Shown: piece by piece, positions 7,632 to 16,251 of the stretch
Layout of the letters: every line of letters begins with the position of its first letter
How positions within the stretch are numbered: the first letter of the stretch is position 1
Assembly: GCF_008086045.1 (NCBI RefSeq)
Contig: NZ_VSEY01000004.1
Span: 1 to 64,000, forward strand
Length of the DNA: 64,000 bases
Direction of reading: 5' to 3'
From: Nonomuraea sp. PA05
GTDB lineage: Bacteria > Actinomycetota > Actinomycetes > Streptosporangiales > Streptosporangiaceae
Translations under genes and position numbers: made by a program
The notes under the pieces: generated by a model
Database searches by the model: none
Told to the model about the DNA's origin: nothing
Seen by the model: the letters and a program-made list of their open reading frames with translations, nothing else

Positions 7632-8324
7632 TCATTTCCCGGCCCCCGTCGGCACGGCCCGCCGCCGGTAGACGATGTACGGCCGCCACAGGTAGGCGAT
7701 GGGCGCCGACCAGACGTGCACGAGCCGGGTGAACGGCCAGATGGCGGCCAGCAGCCAGGCCGACAGGGCGTGGAGCTGGAAGACCAGCGGCACGTCCCTC
7801 ATCAGCGCGGGATCCGGGCGGAAGGTGAGCACGCCGCGGAACCAGACGGCGATGCTGGCGCGGTAGTCGTAGCCGCCGCCGAGCAGGTTCTCGCCGATGG
7901 TCGCGCTCACGCCGAGCACCACGACCACGGCCAGGACGGCGAACAGCACCTTGTCGGCGGTCGTGGTGGTGCGCCGGACGCGAGGGCTGGTGAGGCGGCG
8001 GGCCAGCAGCAGGCCGAGCCCGGCGACGACCATCAGCCCTGCCACGGTGCCGGCGCTCACCGACACGAGGTGGTAGAGGTGCTCGTCGATGCCGATCGCG
8101 GCGGTCCAGGTCTTCGGCACGAGGAGGCCGAGGGCGTGTCCGGCGATGGCGGCGAACGCGCCGAGGTGGAACAGCGGCGAGCCGAGCCGGAGCAGGCGGC
8201 TCTCCAGCAGCTGGGTGGTCCGGGTGGTCCAGCCGAACTGGTCGACCCGCCAGCGCCAGACGTGGCCCACGACGAAGATCGTCAAGGCGATGTACGGGAT
8301 CACGACCCAGAGCGCGACGCTCAC
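7632..8324 (-). CDS. narI: Respiratory nitrate reductase gamma subunit (cytochrome b)
   Basis: 230 residues with five hydrophobic helices, the NarI plan. NarI anchors the NarGH complex and passes electrons from quinol through two b hemes; candidate heme-ligand histidines are in VGHVWRW, FHLGAF, GHALGL and FQLHALSAW. The GTG at 8324 overlaps the narJ stop (GTGA). It is shorter in the loops than some homologues but appears complete. Confidence 0.95.
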   Translation of the reverse strand: MSVALWVVIPYIALTIFVVGHVWRWRVDQFGWTTRTTQLLESRLLRLGSPLFHLGAFAAIAGHALGLLVPKTWTAAIGIDEHLYHLVSVSAGTVAGLMVVAGLGLLLARRLTSPRVRRTTTTADKVLFAVLAVVVVLGVSATIGENLLGGGYDYRASIAVWFRGVLTFRPDPALMRDVPLVFQLHALSAWLLAAIWPFTRLVHVWSAPIAYLWRPYIVYRRRAVPTGAGK

Positions 8325-9118
8325 GGCCGTACCTCCCTTCCGTCGAACGGCGGATCGTACGAGTCGAGGGGCGGGCCGGACGCGTCGAGGGACGGGCCGT
8401 ACGGGGCGAAGGACGGGCCGTGCGAGGCGAAGGGCGGGCCGTGCGGGGCGAGAGGCGGGCCGTACGGGGCGAGGGGCGGGCCGTACGGGGCGAGGCCGAC
8501 CTCCTCGGCGGGCGGCCCCGCCAGGGCGAGGTCGGCGACGGCGGCGCGGTCGGCCGCGGACAGCTCAGGCAGCTCGGCGCAGAGCGCGTCCAGCACCAGC
8601 GCGTACGCCGACCCGCCGGAGCGCAGCGCCGACCGGATCAGCTCCAGCCCCTGACGGTGCTGCCGCAGCGGCGCCTCACCGGTGACGGCCCCGGCCAGCG
8701 CGGCGAACTCGCAGACCACCGGCAGGAAGTCGGGCAACTCCCCCTCGGGCGGCACGAGCCCGGCCACCCGGTAACGCTGCTTGAGCGTGAGCAGCGCCAT
8801 CCCGCGCCGCCGGGTGTCCCCGTGCAGGTAGTAGGTGAGGTAGAGGCTGGACTTGCGGCGCAGGTCGAAGGTCTCGACGTAGGACCGGGCCAGCGGCATG
8901 GCCGCACACTCCCGGTACCACTCGGTGAAGGCGATCAGGGGGTCGCGTCCCGGCGAGGCGGGCAGCGCGGCGGCGGCGCGGCACAGCGCGTCGCGGGCGG
9001 CGAGCAGGCCGGCGTCGGGGTACTGCAGGAGCAGCGACACCAGTCGCATGAACGCGGCCCGGTCCTGCGGCGGCCTGGCGCGCCGTCCGGCGCGTGCGGG
9101 CCTGGTGAGTGCCTTCAC
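8321..9118 (-). CDS. narJ: Nitrate reductase molybdenum-cofactor assembly chaperone
   Basis: 265 residues. NarJ binds apo-NarG and allows Mo-cofactor and Fe-S insertion. The core LVSLLLQYPD, SYVETFDLRRKSSLYLTYYL and GELPDFLPVVCEFAAL is canonical TorD/NarJ. The GTG at 9118 is chosen because GGGAGGTGCGGC lies directly upstream; this start lies in the second copy of a 38-bp duplication. The C-terminal 45 residues are a degenerate heptad repeat (APYGPPL type) from a 21-bp minisatellite, not part of the family fold. The GTGA overlap with narI couples their translation. Confidence 0.92.
   Translation of the reverse strand: MKALTRPARAGRRARPPQDRAAFMRLVSLLLQYPDAGLLAARDALCRAAAALPASPGRDPLIAFTEWYRECAAMPLARSYVETFDLRRKSSLYLTYYLHGDTRRRGMALLTLKQRYRVAGLVPPEGELPDFLPVVCEFAALAGAVTGEAPLRQHRQGLELIRSALRSGGSAYALVLDALCAELPELSAADRAAVADLALAGPPAEEVGLAPYGPPLAPYGPPLAPHGPPFASHGPSFAPYGPSLDASGPPLDSYDPPFDGREVRP
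8358..8496. repeat. 21-bp coding minisatellite in the 3' end of narJ
   Basis: Six successive 21-bp units start at 8358, 8379, 8400, 8421, 8442 and 8463, with a partial seventh to about 8496. All are variants of TACGGGGCGAGGGGCGGGCC plus G. Each encodes seven residues of the type A-P-Y-G-P-P-L, so length changes keep the frame. Confidence 0.85.
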
Positions 9119-9170
9119 GCCGCACCTCCCGTCGCGGGCCTGGTGAGTGCTTTCACGCCGCACCTCCCGT
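9096..9170. repeat. 38-bp tandem duplication at the narH/narJ junction
   Basis: Copies at 9096-9132 and 9134-9170 are 37 bp long and differ at one base (CCTTC versus CTTTC). Each copy carries a ribosome-binding site (GGGAGG on the minus strand) and a GTGA start/stop overlap. The period of 38 is not a multiple of three, so the copies lie in different frames. Confidence 0.9.
9115..9156 (-). CDS. 13-residue coupling mini-ORF between narH and narJ
   Basis: GTG at 9156 overlaps the narH stop (GTGA) and has GGGAGG upstream. It reads VKALTRPATGGAA and its stop (9115-9117) overlaps the narJ GTG, again as GTGA. It exists only because the initiation region was duplicated. It may pass ribosomes from narH to narJ or set narJ expression. 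The sequence is certain, translation is inferred. Confidence 0.5.
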   Translation of the reverse strand: MKALTRPATGGAA

Positions 9171-10706
9171 GCCACCGGTGAAGAGCTTCAGCGCGGTACG
9201 CCCGTCCGAGCGCCTCAGGGTCAGCCCGGTCGGCGGGACGCCGCCCATGCCGGGCCCGCCGTCCCCGTCGAGGCTGCACCCGTCCGGCAGCCCGGCGAGG
9301 GCGGCGGCGTCCTCGCGGTGGGCGGCGGGCACGATGTAGCGCTCCTCGTACTTGGCGATGGCCAGCAACCGGTACATCTCCTCCATGTCGGACGCCGTCA
9401 TGCCGACCGGCTCCAGCAGTCCGGCGGGCCGGCTGCCGTCGATGGTCCTGGCCCGCATGTACGCGCGCATGGCCGACAGCTTCATCAGCACCCCGGCCAC
9501 CACCTCGGTGTCCCCTGCCGCGAACAGGCTCGCCAGGTAGTCGAGGGGGATGCGCAGGTCGGTGATGGCGTGGAAGATGTTGTCGGGGTCGTCGGCGTCC
9601 GCGCCCACGCCGGTGACGGCGTCGAGCACGGGCGACAGGGGCGGGATGTACCAGACCATGGGCAGCGTCCGGTACTCGGGATGCAGCGGCAGCGCCACCC
9701 GGTAGCGCATGGCCAGCCGGTAGACGGGCGAGCGGCGGGCGGCGACGATCCAGTCCTCGCTGATGCCGGCGGCGCGGGCGGCGGCGATGACGGCCGGGTC
9801 GTCGGGGTCGAGGAAGACCTGGCGCTGGGCCTCCAGCAGGTCGCGCGGGTCCTCGACGCGGGCCGCGCCGAGCACGGCGTCGGCGTCGTACAGGACGAGC
9901 CCGATGTAGCGCAGCCGGCCGACGCACGTCTCGGCGCACACGGTGGGCTGCCCGGCCTCGATGCGCGGGAAGCAGAAGGTGCACTTCTCGGCCTTGCCGG
10001 TGTCGTGGTTGACGTACACCTTCTTGTACGGGCACGCCGACACGCACATGCGCCAGCCGCGGCACCGGTCCTGGTCCACGAGGACGATGCCGTCCTCCTC
10101 CCGCTTGTACATCGCGCCCGACGGGCAGGCGGCCACGCAGGCGGGGTTGAGGCAGTGCTCGCAGATGCGCGGCAGGTGGAACATGAACGTCTTGTCGAAC
10201 TCCAGCTTCACCTTCTCCGCCATGGCGGCCAGGTTGGGGTCGGCGGGGGCGTGCTCGGGCGCGCCGCCCAGGTCGTCCTCCCAGTTCGAGCCCCAGGTGA
10301 TGGACGTGTCCTGGCCGGTGATGGCCGACTTGGGGCGGATCACCGGGGTGTGCGGGCCGGCGGGGGCGTTGAGCAGCGTGTCGTAGTCGTAGGTGACGGG
10401 CTCGTAGTAGTCGTCCAGGTCGGGCAGGTCGGGGTTGGAGAACAGGTTGACCAGCCGCTTGATCCGGCCGCCCGAGCGGAGCTTGAGCCGGCCGCGCCGG
10501 TCGAGCTGCCAGCCGCCGCGCCAGCGTTCCTGGTCCTCGTAGCGCTTGGGGTAGCCGACGCCCGGCTTGGTCTCGACGTTGTTGAACCAGACGTACTCGA
10601 CGCCGTCGCGGTTGGTCCAGGTCTGCTTGCAGGTGACGGAGCAGGTGTGGCAGCCGATGCACTTGTCCAGGTTCATCACCATGGCCACCTGTGCCATGAC
10701 CCTCAT
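9153..10706 (-). CDS. narH: Respiratory nitrate reductase beta subunit (Fe-S)
   Basis: 517 residues. NarH carries four Fe-S clusters between NarI and NarG. The cysteine groups are visible: CIGCHTCSVTCK near residue 16, CEHCLNPACVAACP, then CRGWRMCVSACP (the Trp replacing a Cys is the NarH signature for its 3Fe-4S cluster), and KCTFC with CAETC. The ATG at 10706 overlaps the narG TGA (ATGA). The C-terminus GGTGGAA lies inside the 38-bp duplication, so only its last codons could have been affected. Length is normal. Confidence 0.97.
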   Translation of the reverse strand: MRVMAQVAMVMNLDKCIGCHTCSVTCKQTWTNRDGVEYVWFNNVETKPGVGYPKRYEDQERWRGGWQLDRRGRLKLRSGGRIKRLVNLFSNPDLPDLDDYYEPVTYDYDTLLNAPAGPHTPVIRPKSAITGQDTSITWGSNWEDDLGGAPEHAPADPNLAAMAEKVKLEFDKTFMFHLPRICEHCLNPACVAACPSGAMYKREEDGIVLVDQDRCRGWRMCVSACPYKKVYVNHDTGKAEKCTFCFPRIEAGQPTVCAETCVGRLRYIGLVLYDADAVLGAARVEDPRDLLEAQRQVFLDPDDPAVIAAARAAGISEDWIVAARRSPVYRLAMRYRVALPLHPEYRTLPMVWYIPPLSPVLDAVTGVGADADDPDNIFHAITDLRIPLDYLASLFAAGDTEVVAGVLMKLSAMRAYMRARTIDGSRPAGLLEPVGMTASDMEEMYRLLAIAKYEERYIVPAAHREDAAALAGLPDGCSLDGDGGPGMGGVPPTGLTLRRSDGRTALKLFTGGTGGAA

Positions 10707-13700
10707 CAGTAGGTCACCTCCTGGGCGCGGCGGCGGATCACGGTGATCTCGTCGCGCTGGTTGCCGGTCGGCCCGTAGTAGTTGAAGGCGTAGGTGAACT
10801 GCGCGTACCCGCCGATGAGGTGGCTGGGTTTGAGCATCAGGCGGGTGAGCGAGTTGTGCACGCCGCCGCGCCGGCCCGACCGCTCGGTGAGCGGCACGTT
10901 CACGTTGCGGTCCTTGGCGTGGTACATGTACACGGTCCCGGCGGGCATGCGGTGGGAGACGACGGCTCTGGCGACGACCACGCCGTTGCGGTTGTACGCC
11001 TCGATCCAGTCGTTGTCGGCCACCCCGATCCGGGTGGCGTCCTCGACGCTCATCCAGATGGTGGGCCCGCCGCGCGACAGCGCCAGCATGTACGCGTTGT
11101 CCTGGTACTCGGAGTGGATGGACCACTTGGAGTGCGGGGTCAGGTAGCGGACGGTCACCTCGGCGGCGTCCCCGTCGCCCTGCTCGCCGTAGTGGCGCGG
11201 CAGGTTGAGCGGCGGCCGGTAGGCGGGGAGCTGCTCCCCCAGCTCGATGATCCAGTCGTGGTCGAGGAAGAAGTGCTGCCGGCCGGTGAGCGTGTGCCAC
11301 GGCTTGTCGCGTTCGACGTTGATCACGAACGCGGAGTAGCGGCGCCCGCCGGTCTCCGAGCCCGACCACTCGGGCGAGGTGATCACCGGCTGCGGCCTGG
11401 ACTGCGTGTCGGCGAACGTGATGCGCTTGCCCTCGTGCTCGGCTGCCAGGTCGGCCAGCCTGGTCCCGGTGCGCCGTTCCAGCGTCTCGAAGCCCTGGGT
11501 GGACAGGCGGCCGTTGGTGGTGCCGGACAGCGCGAGGATGGCCTCGCACATGCGGTCGGCGCTCTCCAGCGAGACACGGCCCTCTGGGGTGACGCCGTTC
11601 TTGTCGCGCAGGTGCACCAGCTCGGGCCCGACCTGGTAGGTGATGCCCTTGGTGGTCAGCCCGAGCTTGCCGAACAGCGGGCCGATGCCGCGCATGCGCT
11701 GGGCGACGGCCGCGTAGTCGCGCTCGATGGTGACGATCTTCGGCATGGTCCTGCCGGGGATCGGCTCGCACTCGCCGTGCTTCCAGTCGAGCACCCGCCC
11801 GCCGGGCTGGGCCAGCTCGTCGGGGGTGTCGTGGGTGAGCGGCACGGCCAGCACGTCGGTACGGGTGCCGAGGTGCGTGGCGGCCAGCTTCGAGAAGGCG
11901 TCGGCCAGGCCGAGGAAGGCGTCGTAGTCGGAACGGGCCTGCCAGGGCGGAGCGATGGCCGGGTTGAAGGCGTGCACGAACGGATGCATGTCGGTGCTGG
12001 ACAGGTCGTGCTTCTCGTACCAGGTGGCGGCGGGCAGCACGACGTCGGCGAACAGCGCCGTCGAGGTCATCCGGAAGTCGATCGTGGTGAGCAGGTCGAG
12101 CTTGCCCTCGGCAGGCTCCTCGCGCCAGGTCACCTCGGCCGGGCGGGCGCCCTCCTCGTTGCGGGTCTCGGCATCGGTGCCGAGCAGGTGACGCAGGAAG
12201 TACTCGTTGCCCTTGCCGGACGAGCCGAGCAGGTTGGCCCGCCAGACGGTGAGCACGCGCGGGAAGTTGGCCGGGTCGCCAGGGTCCTCGGCGGCGAAGC
12301 GCAGGCGGCCCGCCGTCAGCTCGTCCACCACGTGCTCGGCGACCGGGACCCCCCTGGCCTCGGCCTCGTCGGCGAGCACGAGCGGGTTGCGGTCGAAGGT
12401 CGGGTGCGAGGGCAGCCAGCCCAGCCGGGCGGCCTGCGCGTTGCAGTCGGCGAACGACCGGCCTTCGAACAGGCCCTCGCCCAGCGGGCTGGCCAGCTCG
12501 TCCGCCCCGATCTTCTCGTAGCGCCACTGGTCGGTGGCCAGATACCAGAACGCGGTGCCGGCCATGTGCCGGGTCGGCCGCTGCCAGTCGAAGGCGAAGG
12601 CCAGGTGCTGGAAGCCGGTGAGCGGGCGGACCTTCTCCTGGCCGACGTAGTGCGCCCAGCCGCCGCCGTTGACGCCCTGGCAGCCGGTCAGCGTGGTCAG
12701 GGTCAGGAACGCGCGGTAGACCTGGTCGGAGTGGAACCAGTGGTTCGTGCCGGCGCCCATCGCGATCATCGAGCGGCCCTGGGTGACCTCGGCGTTGCGG
12801 GCGAACTCGCGGGCGATCCTGGCGGTCGTGGCCGCCGGCACCGAGGTGATCTCCTCGGCCCAGGCCGGCGTGTACGGCTGCGCCGCGTCGTCGTACCCCG
12901 TGGGCCACTGTCCTGGCAGCCCTTCGCGCGCCACCCCGTACTGGGCCATGAGCAGGTCGAACACGGTGGTGACGAGCTTGCCGCCCACCTCGGTGACGGG
13001 CACGCCGCGCCGCATGACGGAGCCGCCCTCGGTCTCCCCTTCGTCGAAGCGCGGCAGGTCCACCTCGACCGCGCGCCCGCCGGGCAGCGTGAGCGTGGGT
13101 TCGGCGCCGCCCAGGTCGAGGTTCCAGCGGCCCTCTCCCTCTTCGCCCCAGCGGAAGCCGAGCGAGCCGTTGGGCACGACGGGCGCGCCGCTCACGGCGT
13201 CCAGGAAGACGGTCTTGAACTGCGCGTTCTCGCTCCGCGAGCCGAGGTCGGCGGCGGTCAGGAAGCGGCGCGGCACGTACGCGTCACCGCGCGGCTCCAG
13301 GGTGACCAGGAACGGCAGGTCCGTATATTTCCGGACGTAGTCGGTGAAGTAGGGGACCTGGCGGTCGCGGAAGAACTCCGACAGCACCACGTGCCCCATC
13401 GCCATGGCCAGCGCGCCGTCGGTGCCCGGATGCGGGGACAGCCAGTCGTCGGCGAACTTGACGTTGTCGGCGTAGTCAGGGCTGACCGCGACGACCTTGG
13501 TGCCCTGGTAGCGGGCCTCGGTCATGAAGTGCGCGTCCGGCGTCCTGGTGACCGGGATGTTGGAGCCCCACATGATCAGGTACCGGGAGTTCCACCAGTC
13601 GGCGGCCTCGGGCACGTCCGTCTGGTCGCCCCACACCTGCGGCGAGGCGATCGGCAGGTCGGCGTACCAGTCGTAGAAGGACAGCAGCGTGCCGCCGATC

Positions 13701-14350
13701 ATCGACAGGAACCGGGTGCCGGCCGCGAACGAGGCCATCGACATGGCGGGGATCGGCGAGAACCCCACGACCCGGTCGGGCCCGTACCGCTTGATCGTGT
13801 GCACGTGCGCGGCGGCCATCAGCTCCTGGACCTCGTCCCAGCTCGACCGCACGAACCCGCCCTTGCCGCGCGCCCGCTTGTAGGCCCGTGCCCGCTCCGG
13901 GTCGCCGGTCAGCTCCGCCCACGCCAGCACGGGGTCGCCCAGCCGCTCGCGGGCCTCACGCCACATCTCCAGCAGCACCCCGCGCACGTACGGATACCGC
14001 ACGCGGGACGGCGAGTAGGTGTACCAGGAGAACGAGGCGCCACGGGGGCAGCCGCGCGGCTCGTACTCGGGCGATCCCGGGCCCACCGACGGGTAGTCGG
14101 TCGCCTGGTGCTCCCAGGTGATCAGGCCGTCCTTGACGAAGACCTGCCACGAGCACGAGCCCGTGCAGTTCACCCCGTGGGTGGAGCGCACGACCTTGTC
14201 GTGGGCCCATCGGTCGCGGTAGAAGCGGTCCCACGCGCCCGGGTCGATCTGGTGCAGGGTGCGGCCGTCGGCCGACACCTCAGCCTTGGTGAAGAACTTC
14301 CTGGCGGCAAGCAACGGCCCCATGCCGGGGATCGCGTCGATATCACTCAC
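10706..14350 (-). CDS. narG: Respiratory nitrate reductase alpha subunit (Mo-bisMGD)
   Basis: 1214 residues, the normal NarG length. It reduces nitrate to nitrite on the cytoplasmic face. The N-terminal FS0 cluster region HGVNCTGSCSW and RGCPRGASFSWY is intact, and SPQVWGDQTDVPEAADWW contains the Asp expected to ligate Mo. No Tat signal, as expected for NarG. The GTG at 14350 begins only 34 nt after the DosR-like palindrome, with no clear ribosome site, so the mRNA may be leaderless. First gene of narGHJI-orphan-narK. Confidence 0.97.
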   Translation of the reverse strand: MSDIDAIPGMGPLLAARKFFTKAEVSADGRTLHQIDPGAWDRFYRDRWAHDKVVRSTHGVNCTGSCSWQVFVKDGLITWEHQATDYPSVGPGSPEYEPRGCPRGASFSWYTYSPSRVRYPYVRGVLLEMWREARERLGDPVLAWAELTGDPERARAYKRARGKGGFVRSSWDEVQELMAAAHVHTIKRYGPDRVVGFSPIPAMSMASFAAGTRFLSMIGGTLLSFYDWYADLPIASPQVWGDQTDVPEAADWWNSRYLIMWGSNIPVTRTPDAHFMTEARYQGTKVVAVSPDYADNVKFADDWLSPHPGTDGALAMAMGHVVLSEFFRDRQVPYFTDYVRKYTDLPFLVTLEPRGDAYVPRRFLTAADLGSRSENAQFKTVFLDAVSGAPVVPNGSLGFRWGEEGEGRWNLDLGGAEPTLTLPGGRAVEVDLPRFDEGETEGGSVMRRGVPVTEVGGKLVTTVFDLLMAQYGVAREGLPGQWPTGYDDAAQPYTPAWAEEITSVPAATTARIAREFARNAEVTQGRSMIAMGAGTNHWFHSDQVYRAFLTLTTLTGCQGVNGGGWAHYVGQEKVRPLTGFQHLAFAFDWQRPTRHMAGTAFWYLATDQWRYEKIGADELASPLGEGLFEGRSFADCNAQAARLGWLPSHPTFDRNPLVLADEAEARGVPVAEHVVDELTAGRLRFAAEDPGDPANFPRVLTVWRANLLGSSGKGNEYFLRHLLGTDAETRNEEGARPAEVTWREEPAEGKLDLLTTIDFRMTSTALFADVVLPAATWYEKHDLSSTDMHPFVHAFNPAIAPPWQARSDYDAFLGLADAFSKLAATHLGTRTDVLAVPLTHDTPDELAQPGGRVLDWKHGECEPIPGRTMPKIVTIERDYAAVAQRMRGIGPLFGKLGLTTKGITYQVGPELVHLRDKNGVTPEGRVSLESADRMCEAILALSGTTNGRLSTQGFETLERRTGTRLADLAAEHEGKRITFADTQSRPQPVITSPEWSGSETGGRRYSAFVINVERDKPWHTLTGRQHFFLDHDWIIELGEQLPAYRPPLNLPRHYGEQGDGDAAEVTVRYLTPHSKWSIHSEYQDNAYMLALSRGGPTIWMSVEDATRIGVADNDWIEAYNRNGVVVARAVVSHRMPAGTVYMYHAKDRNVNVPLTERSGRRGGVHNSLTRLMLKPSHLIGGYAQFTYAFNYYGPTGNQRDEITVIRRRAQEVTY

Positions 14351-14384
14351 GGAATCAGTTTCGAACCGATCCCCGGCGCGGGGC

Positions 14385-14420
14385 AGGGACCAAAGTCCCT
14401 AGTGAGAGGTCCGATGGACC
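14385..14420 (-). promoter_or_regulatory. Tandem DosR/DevR-like palindromes before narG
   Basis: Read on the minus strand, GGTCCATCGGACC (14420-14408), a 7-bp spacer, and AGGGACTTTGGTCCCT (14400-14385) repeat exactly the element at 4304-4339, with the same order, spacing and orientation towards the gene. Distance to the start codon is 34 nt, against 36 nt at the other copy. This precision argues for one activator at both promoters. Confidence 0.75.
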
Positions 14421-14425
14421 ATGGG

Positions 14426-15652
14426 CTACCAGGTCACCCAGAGGTCCTGAAGGCCGCCCGAGATCATGCCGGTGCGCAGGCGCAGGTCGTCGGGGTGGTC
14501 ACGAAGGCCCAGGCCGGGCAGGCGGCCGGCCAGCGTGCCGAGCACCACCTGCAGCTCCAGCCTGGCCAGCGGCTGCCCGAGGCAGTAGTGCGGGCCCGCG
14601 CCGAACGTCAGGTGCTGCGCGCTGTTCTCGCGGCGCGGGTCGAACCTGTCGGGGTCGGCGAACTTGGCCCTGTCGCGGTTGGCGGCCGGGATGTGCGGGA
14701 TCACCGTGCTGCCCGCCGGCACCATGGACTCGCTCAGCTCGACGTCCTCGGTGGCGAACCTGGGCACCCCGCCGAGCACCGACAGCGTGCTGTCCAGGCG
14801 CAGCACCTCCTCGACGGTGCCGGGGATCAGGTCGGGGTCGTCCACGACGTCCTCGTAGCGGCTCCTGTCGGCCAGCAGCATGGCCGCCATGATGGCGATC
14901 ATGTTGGAGGTCGTCTCGTGGCCCGCCAGCAGCAGCGCCCGCACGGTGGCGATGAGCTCCTGCCTGCTGAGCCTGCCGTCCTCGGCGTCGGTGATCTGGG
15001 TCAGCTCGCTGAGCAGGTCGTCGCCCGGGTCGGCACGGTTGCGGTCGATCAGGCCGGAGACGTAGGCGTTGAACTCGCGGTAGGCCTGGTCGACCTCGGC
15101 CTGGGTGTAGCGGGTCAGCGTCAGCATGACGCGCGACCAGTGCGCGAGCCTGTCCTGGTCCACGGCCGGCGCGCCGACCAGCGCGCAGATGACGCGTACG
15201 GGCAGCGGCAGCGCCAGACCGGCCGACAGGTTCCCCGGGGAGCCCTTGGCGAGCATGGCGTCGAGCAGGTCGTCGGTCATCGCCTGGACCCTGGGCCGCC
15301 ACAGGTCCATCCTGCGCAGCGTGAACCAGCCGCTGAGCAGCCGCCGCCAGCGCATGTGCCCCCGGCCCTCGCGGATCTCGGTGGCGCTGGCCCTGCGGCG
15401 GTTGAAGAGCCCGCCGTCCTCGGTGGTGGCCAGCCTGGCGGCGCCCTCCCTGGCGAGGTCGCGGCTGAAGCGCGGGTCGGCCATCACGGCGCGGGCGTCG
15501 TCGTACCTCGTCACCATGGCGGCCACGTCGCCGCTCGGCAGCCGTACGTGCGCCACCGGGCAGCTCTCGCGCAACTCGGCGAGCTGCGGCGGCGGTTCCA
15601 GAGCGGTGGGGCGGTCGAACGGGAAATCGGGGATCGCGTCAGCCATCACCAT
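14426..15652 (-). CDS. Cytochrome P450
   Basis: 408 residues, a bacterial class I P450. The heme-binding loop FGAGPHYCLGQPLARLE has its cysteine at residue 357; the I-helix LLLAGHETTSNM and the K-helix EEVLR are in place. The substrate is unknown and there is no ferredoxin or reductase gene nearby. The ATG at 15652 is preceded by CGGAGGACA. The upstream in-frame ATG at 15748 has no such site and would add an unrelated N-terminus. It ends just before the narG promoter element on the same strand. Confidence 0.93.
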   Translation of the reverse strand: MVMADAIPDFPFDRPTALEPPPQLAELRESCPVAHVRLPSGDVAAMVTRYDDARAVMADPRFSRDLAREGAARLATTEDGGLFNRRRASATEIREGRGHMRWRRLLSGWFTLRRMDLWRPRVQAMTDDLLDAMLAKGSPGNLSAGLALPLPVRVICALVGAPAVDQDRLAHWSRVMLTLTRYTQAEVDQAYREFNAYVSGLIDRNRADPGDDLLSELTQITDAEDGRLSRQELIATVRALLLAGHETTSNMIAIMAAMLLADRSRYEDVVDDPDLIPGTVEEVLRLDSTLSVLGGVPRFATEDVELSESMVPAGSTVIPHIPAANRDRAKFADPDRFDPRRENSAQHLTFGAGPHYCLGQPLARLELQVVLGTLAGRLPGLGLRDHPDDLRLRTGMISGGLQDLWVTW

Positions 15653-15760
15653 TGTCCTCCGACTGGGGAGTCCGGCCTCTTCGAATATAGAAAGATCATC
15701 AATTGCTGACAATCGTCCTGACTCGATGAGAACGGATTCGCCGCCCACCGCCCGGAACCT

Positions 15761-16102
15761 CTAGTGAGCGGCTTCGTACTGCTCCACGACGGTGGAGGCG
15801 ATACGGCCCCGCTCGCTGACCGGCAGGCCCTGGGCCTTGGCCCAGCGCCGGATCTCGGTGGCCTTCTCACGGCTGACGGCGCGCGAGGACAGGGCGCCGG
15901 TGCGACGGCCGCGCAGCACGCGGTCGGCGCGGACGGCGCGGGCCTTGGTGATATAGGGCGCCAGAGCCTTCTCCAGCTTCTCCCTGTTCGTGCCCGACAG
16001 ATCGATCTCGTAGGTCACTCCGTCGAGCGCGAACCTTGTCGTGCCCTCGGCCTCACTGCCGTCGATGTCATCGATAAAGGACTCAACAATACGCTTCGCC
16101 AT
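15761..16102 (-). CDS. lsr2: Lsr2-family nucleoid-associated protein / xenogeneic silencer
   Basis: 113 residues. The N-terminal dimerisation domain (AKRIVESFIDDIDGSEAEG) and the C-terminal Ex/SxxxRxWAxxxG type DNA-binding helix, IRRWAKAQGLPVSERGRIA with an RGR minor-groove loop, are diagnostic. Lsr2 coats AT-rich DNA and represses acquired genes. Start at 16102 follows GGAGCACCCTT. The leader contains a long hairpin (16131-16187). Actinomycetes often carry two Lsr2 paralogues; which one this is cannot be told here. Confidence 0.95.
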   Translation of the reverse strand: MAKRIVESFIDDIDGSEAEGTTRFALDGVTYEIDLSGTNREKLEKALAPYITKARAVRADRVLRGRRTGALSSRAVSREKATEIRRWAKAQGLPVSERGRIASTVVEQYEAAH

Positions 16103-16130
16103 AAGGGTGCTCCAATTAACGTCACGGGCT

Positions 16131-16187
16131 GCAGGTACTGTAGCCCGCTTCAGCACATCGTGCATCACCGAGGGGGCTGATACCTGC
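16131..16187 (-). promoter_or_regulatory. Long hairpin in the lsr2 5' leader
   Basis: GCAGGTA (16131-16137) pairs with TACCTGC (16181-16187), and AGCCC just inside it pairs with GGGCT, giving an interrupted stem around a loop of about 24 nt. It ends 28 bp upstream of the lsr2 ATG. It could be an RNA structure or an operator; nothing identifies a ligand. Confidence 0.4.
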
Positions 16188-16251
16188 GCAAACGACTTTA
16201 GCGAACCCGCCCCGCACCAGGACGTGACTTGCGCATGATGGAAGGAGACAG

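Noticed and set aside
8324..8500. CRISPR-like array
   Set aside because: The 21-bp units are contiguous with no spacers and lie in frame inside narJ, so this is a coding minisatellite.
10820..15709. 1629-codon open frame on the plus strand
   Set aside because: It is antisense to narG and the P450, has no ribosome site and no recognisable domain, and exists because high GC suppresses stops.
16160..16200. GGGGCTGATAC resembling the start of tmRNA
   Set aside because: The rest of the tmRNA 5' end, a tag reading frame and the 3' acceptor arm are not seen; the segment belongs to the lsr2 leader hairpin.
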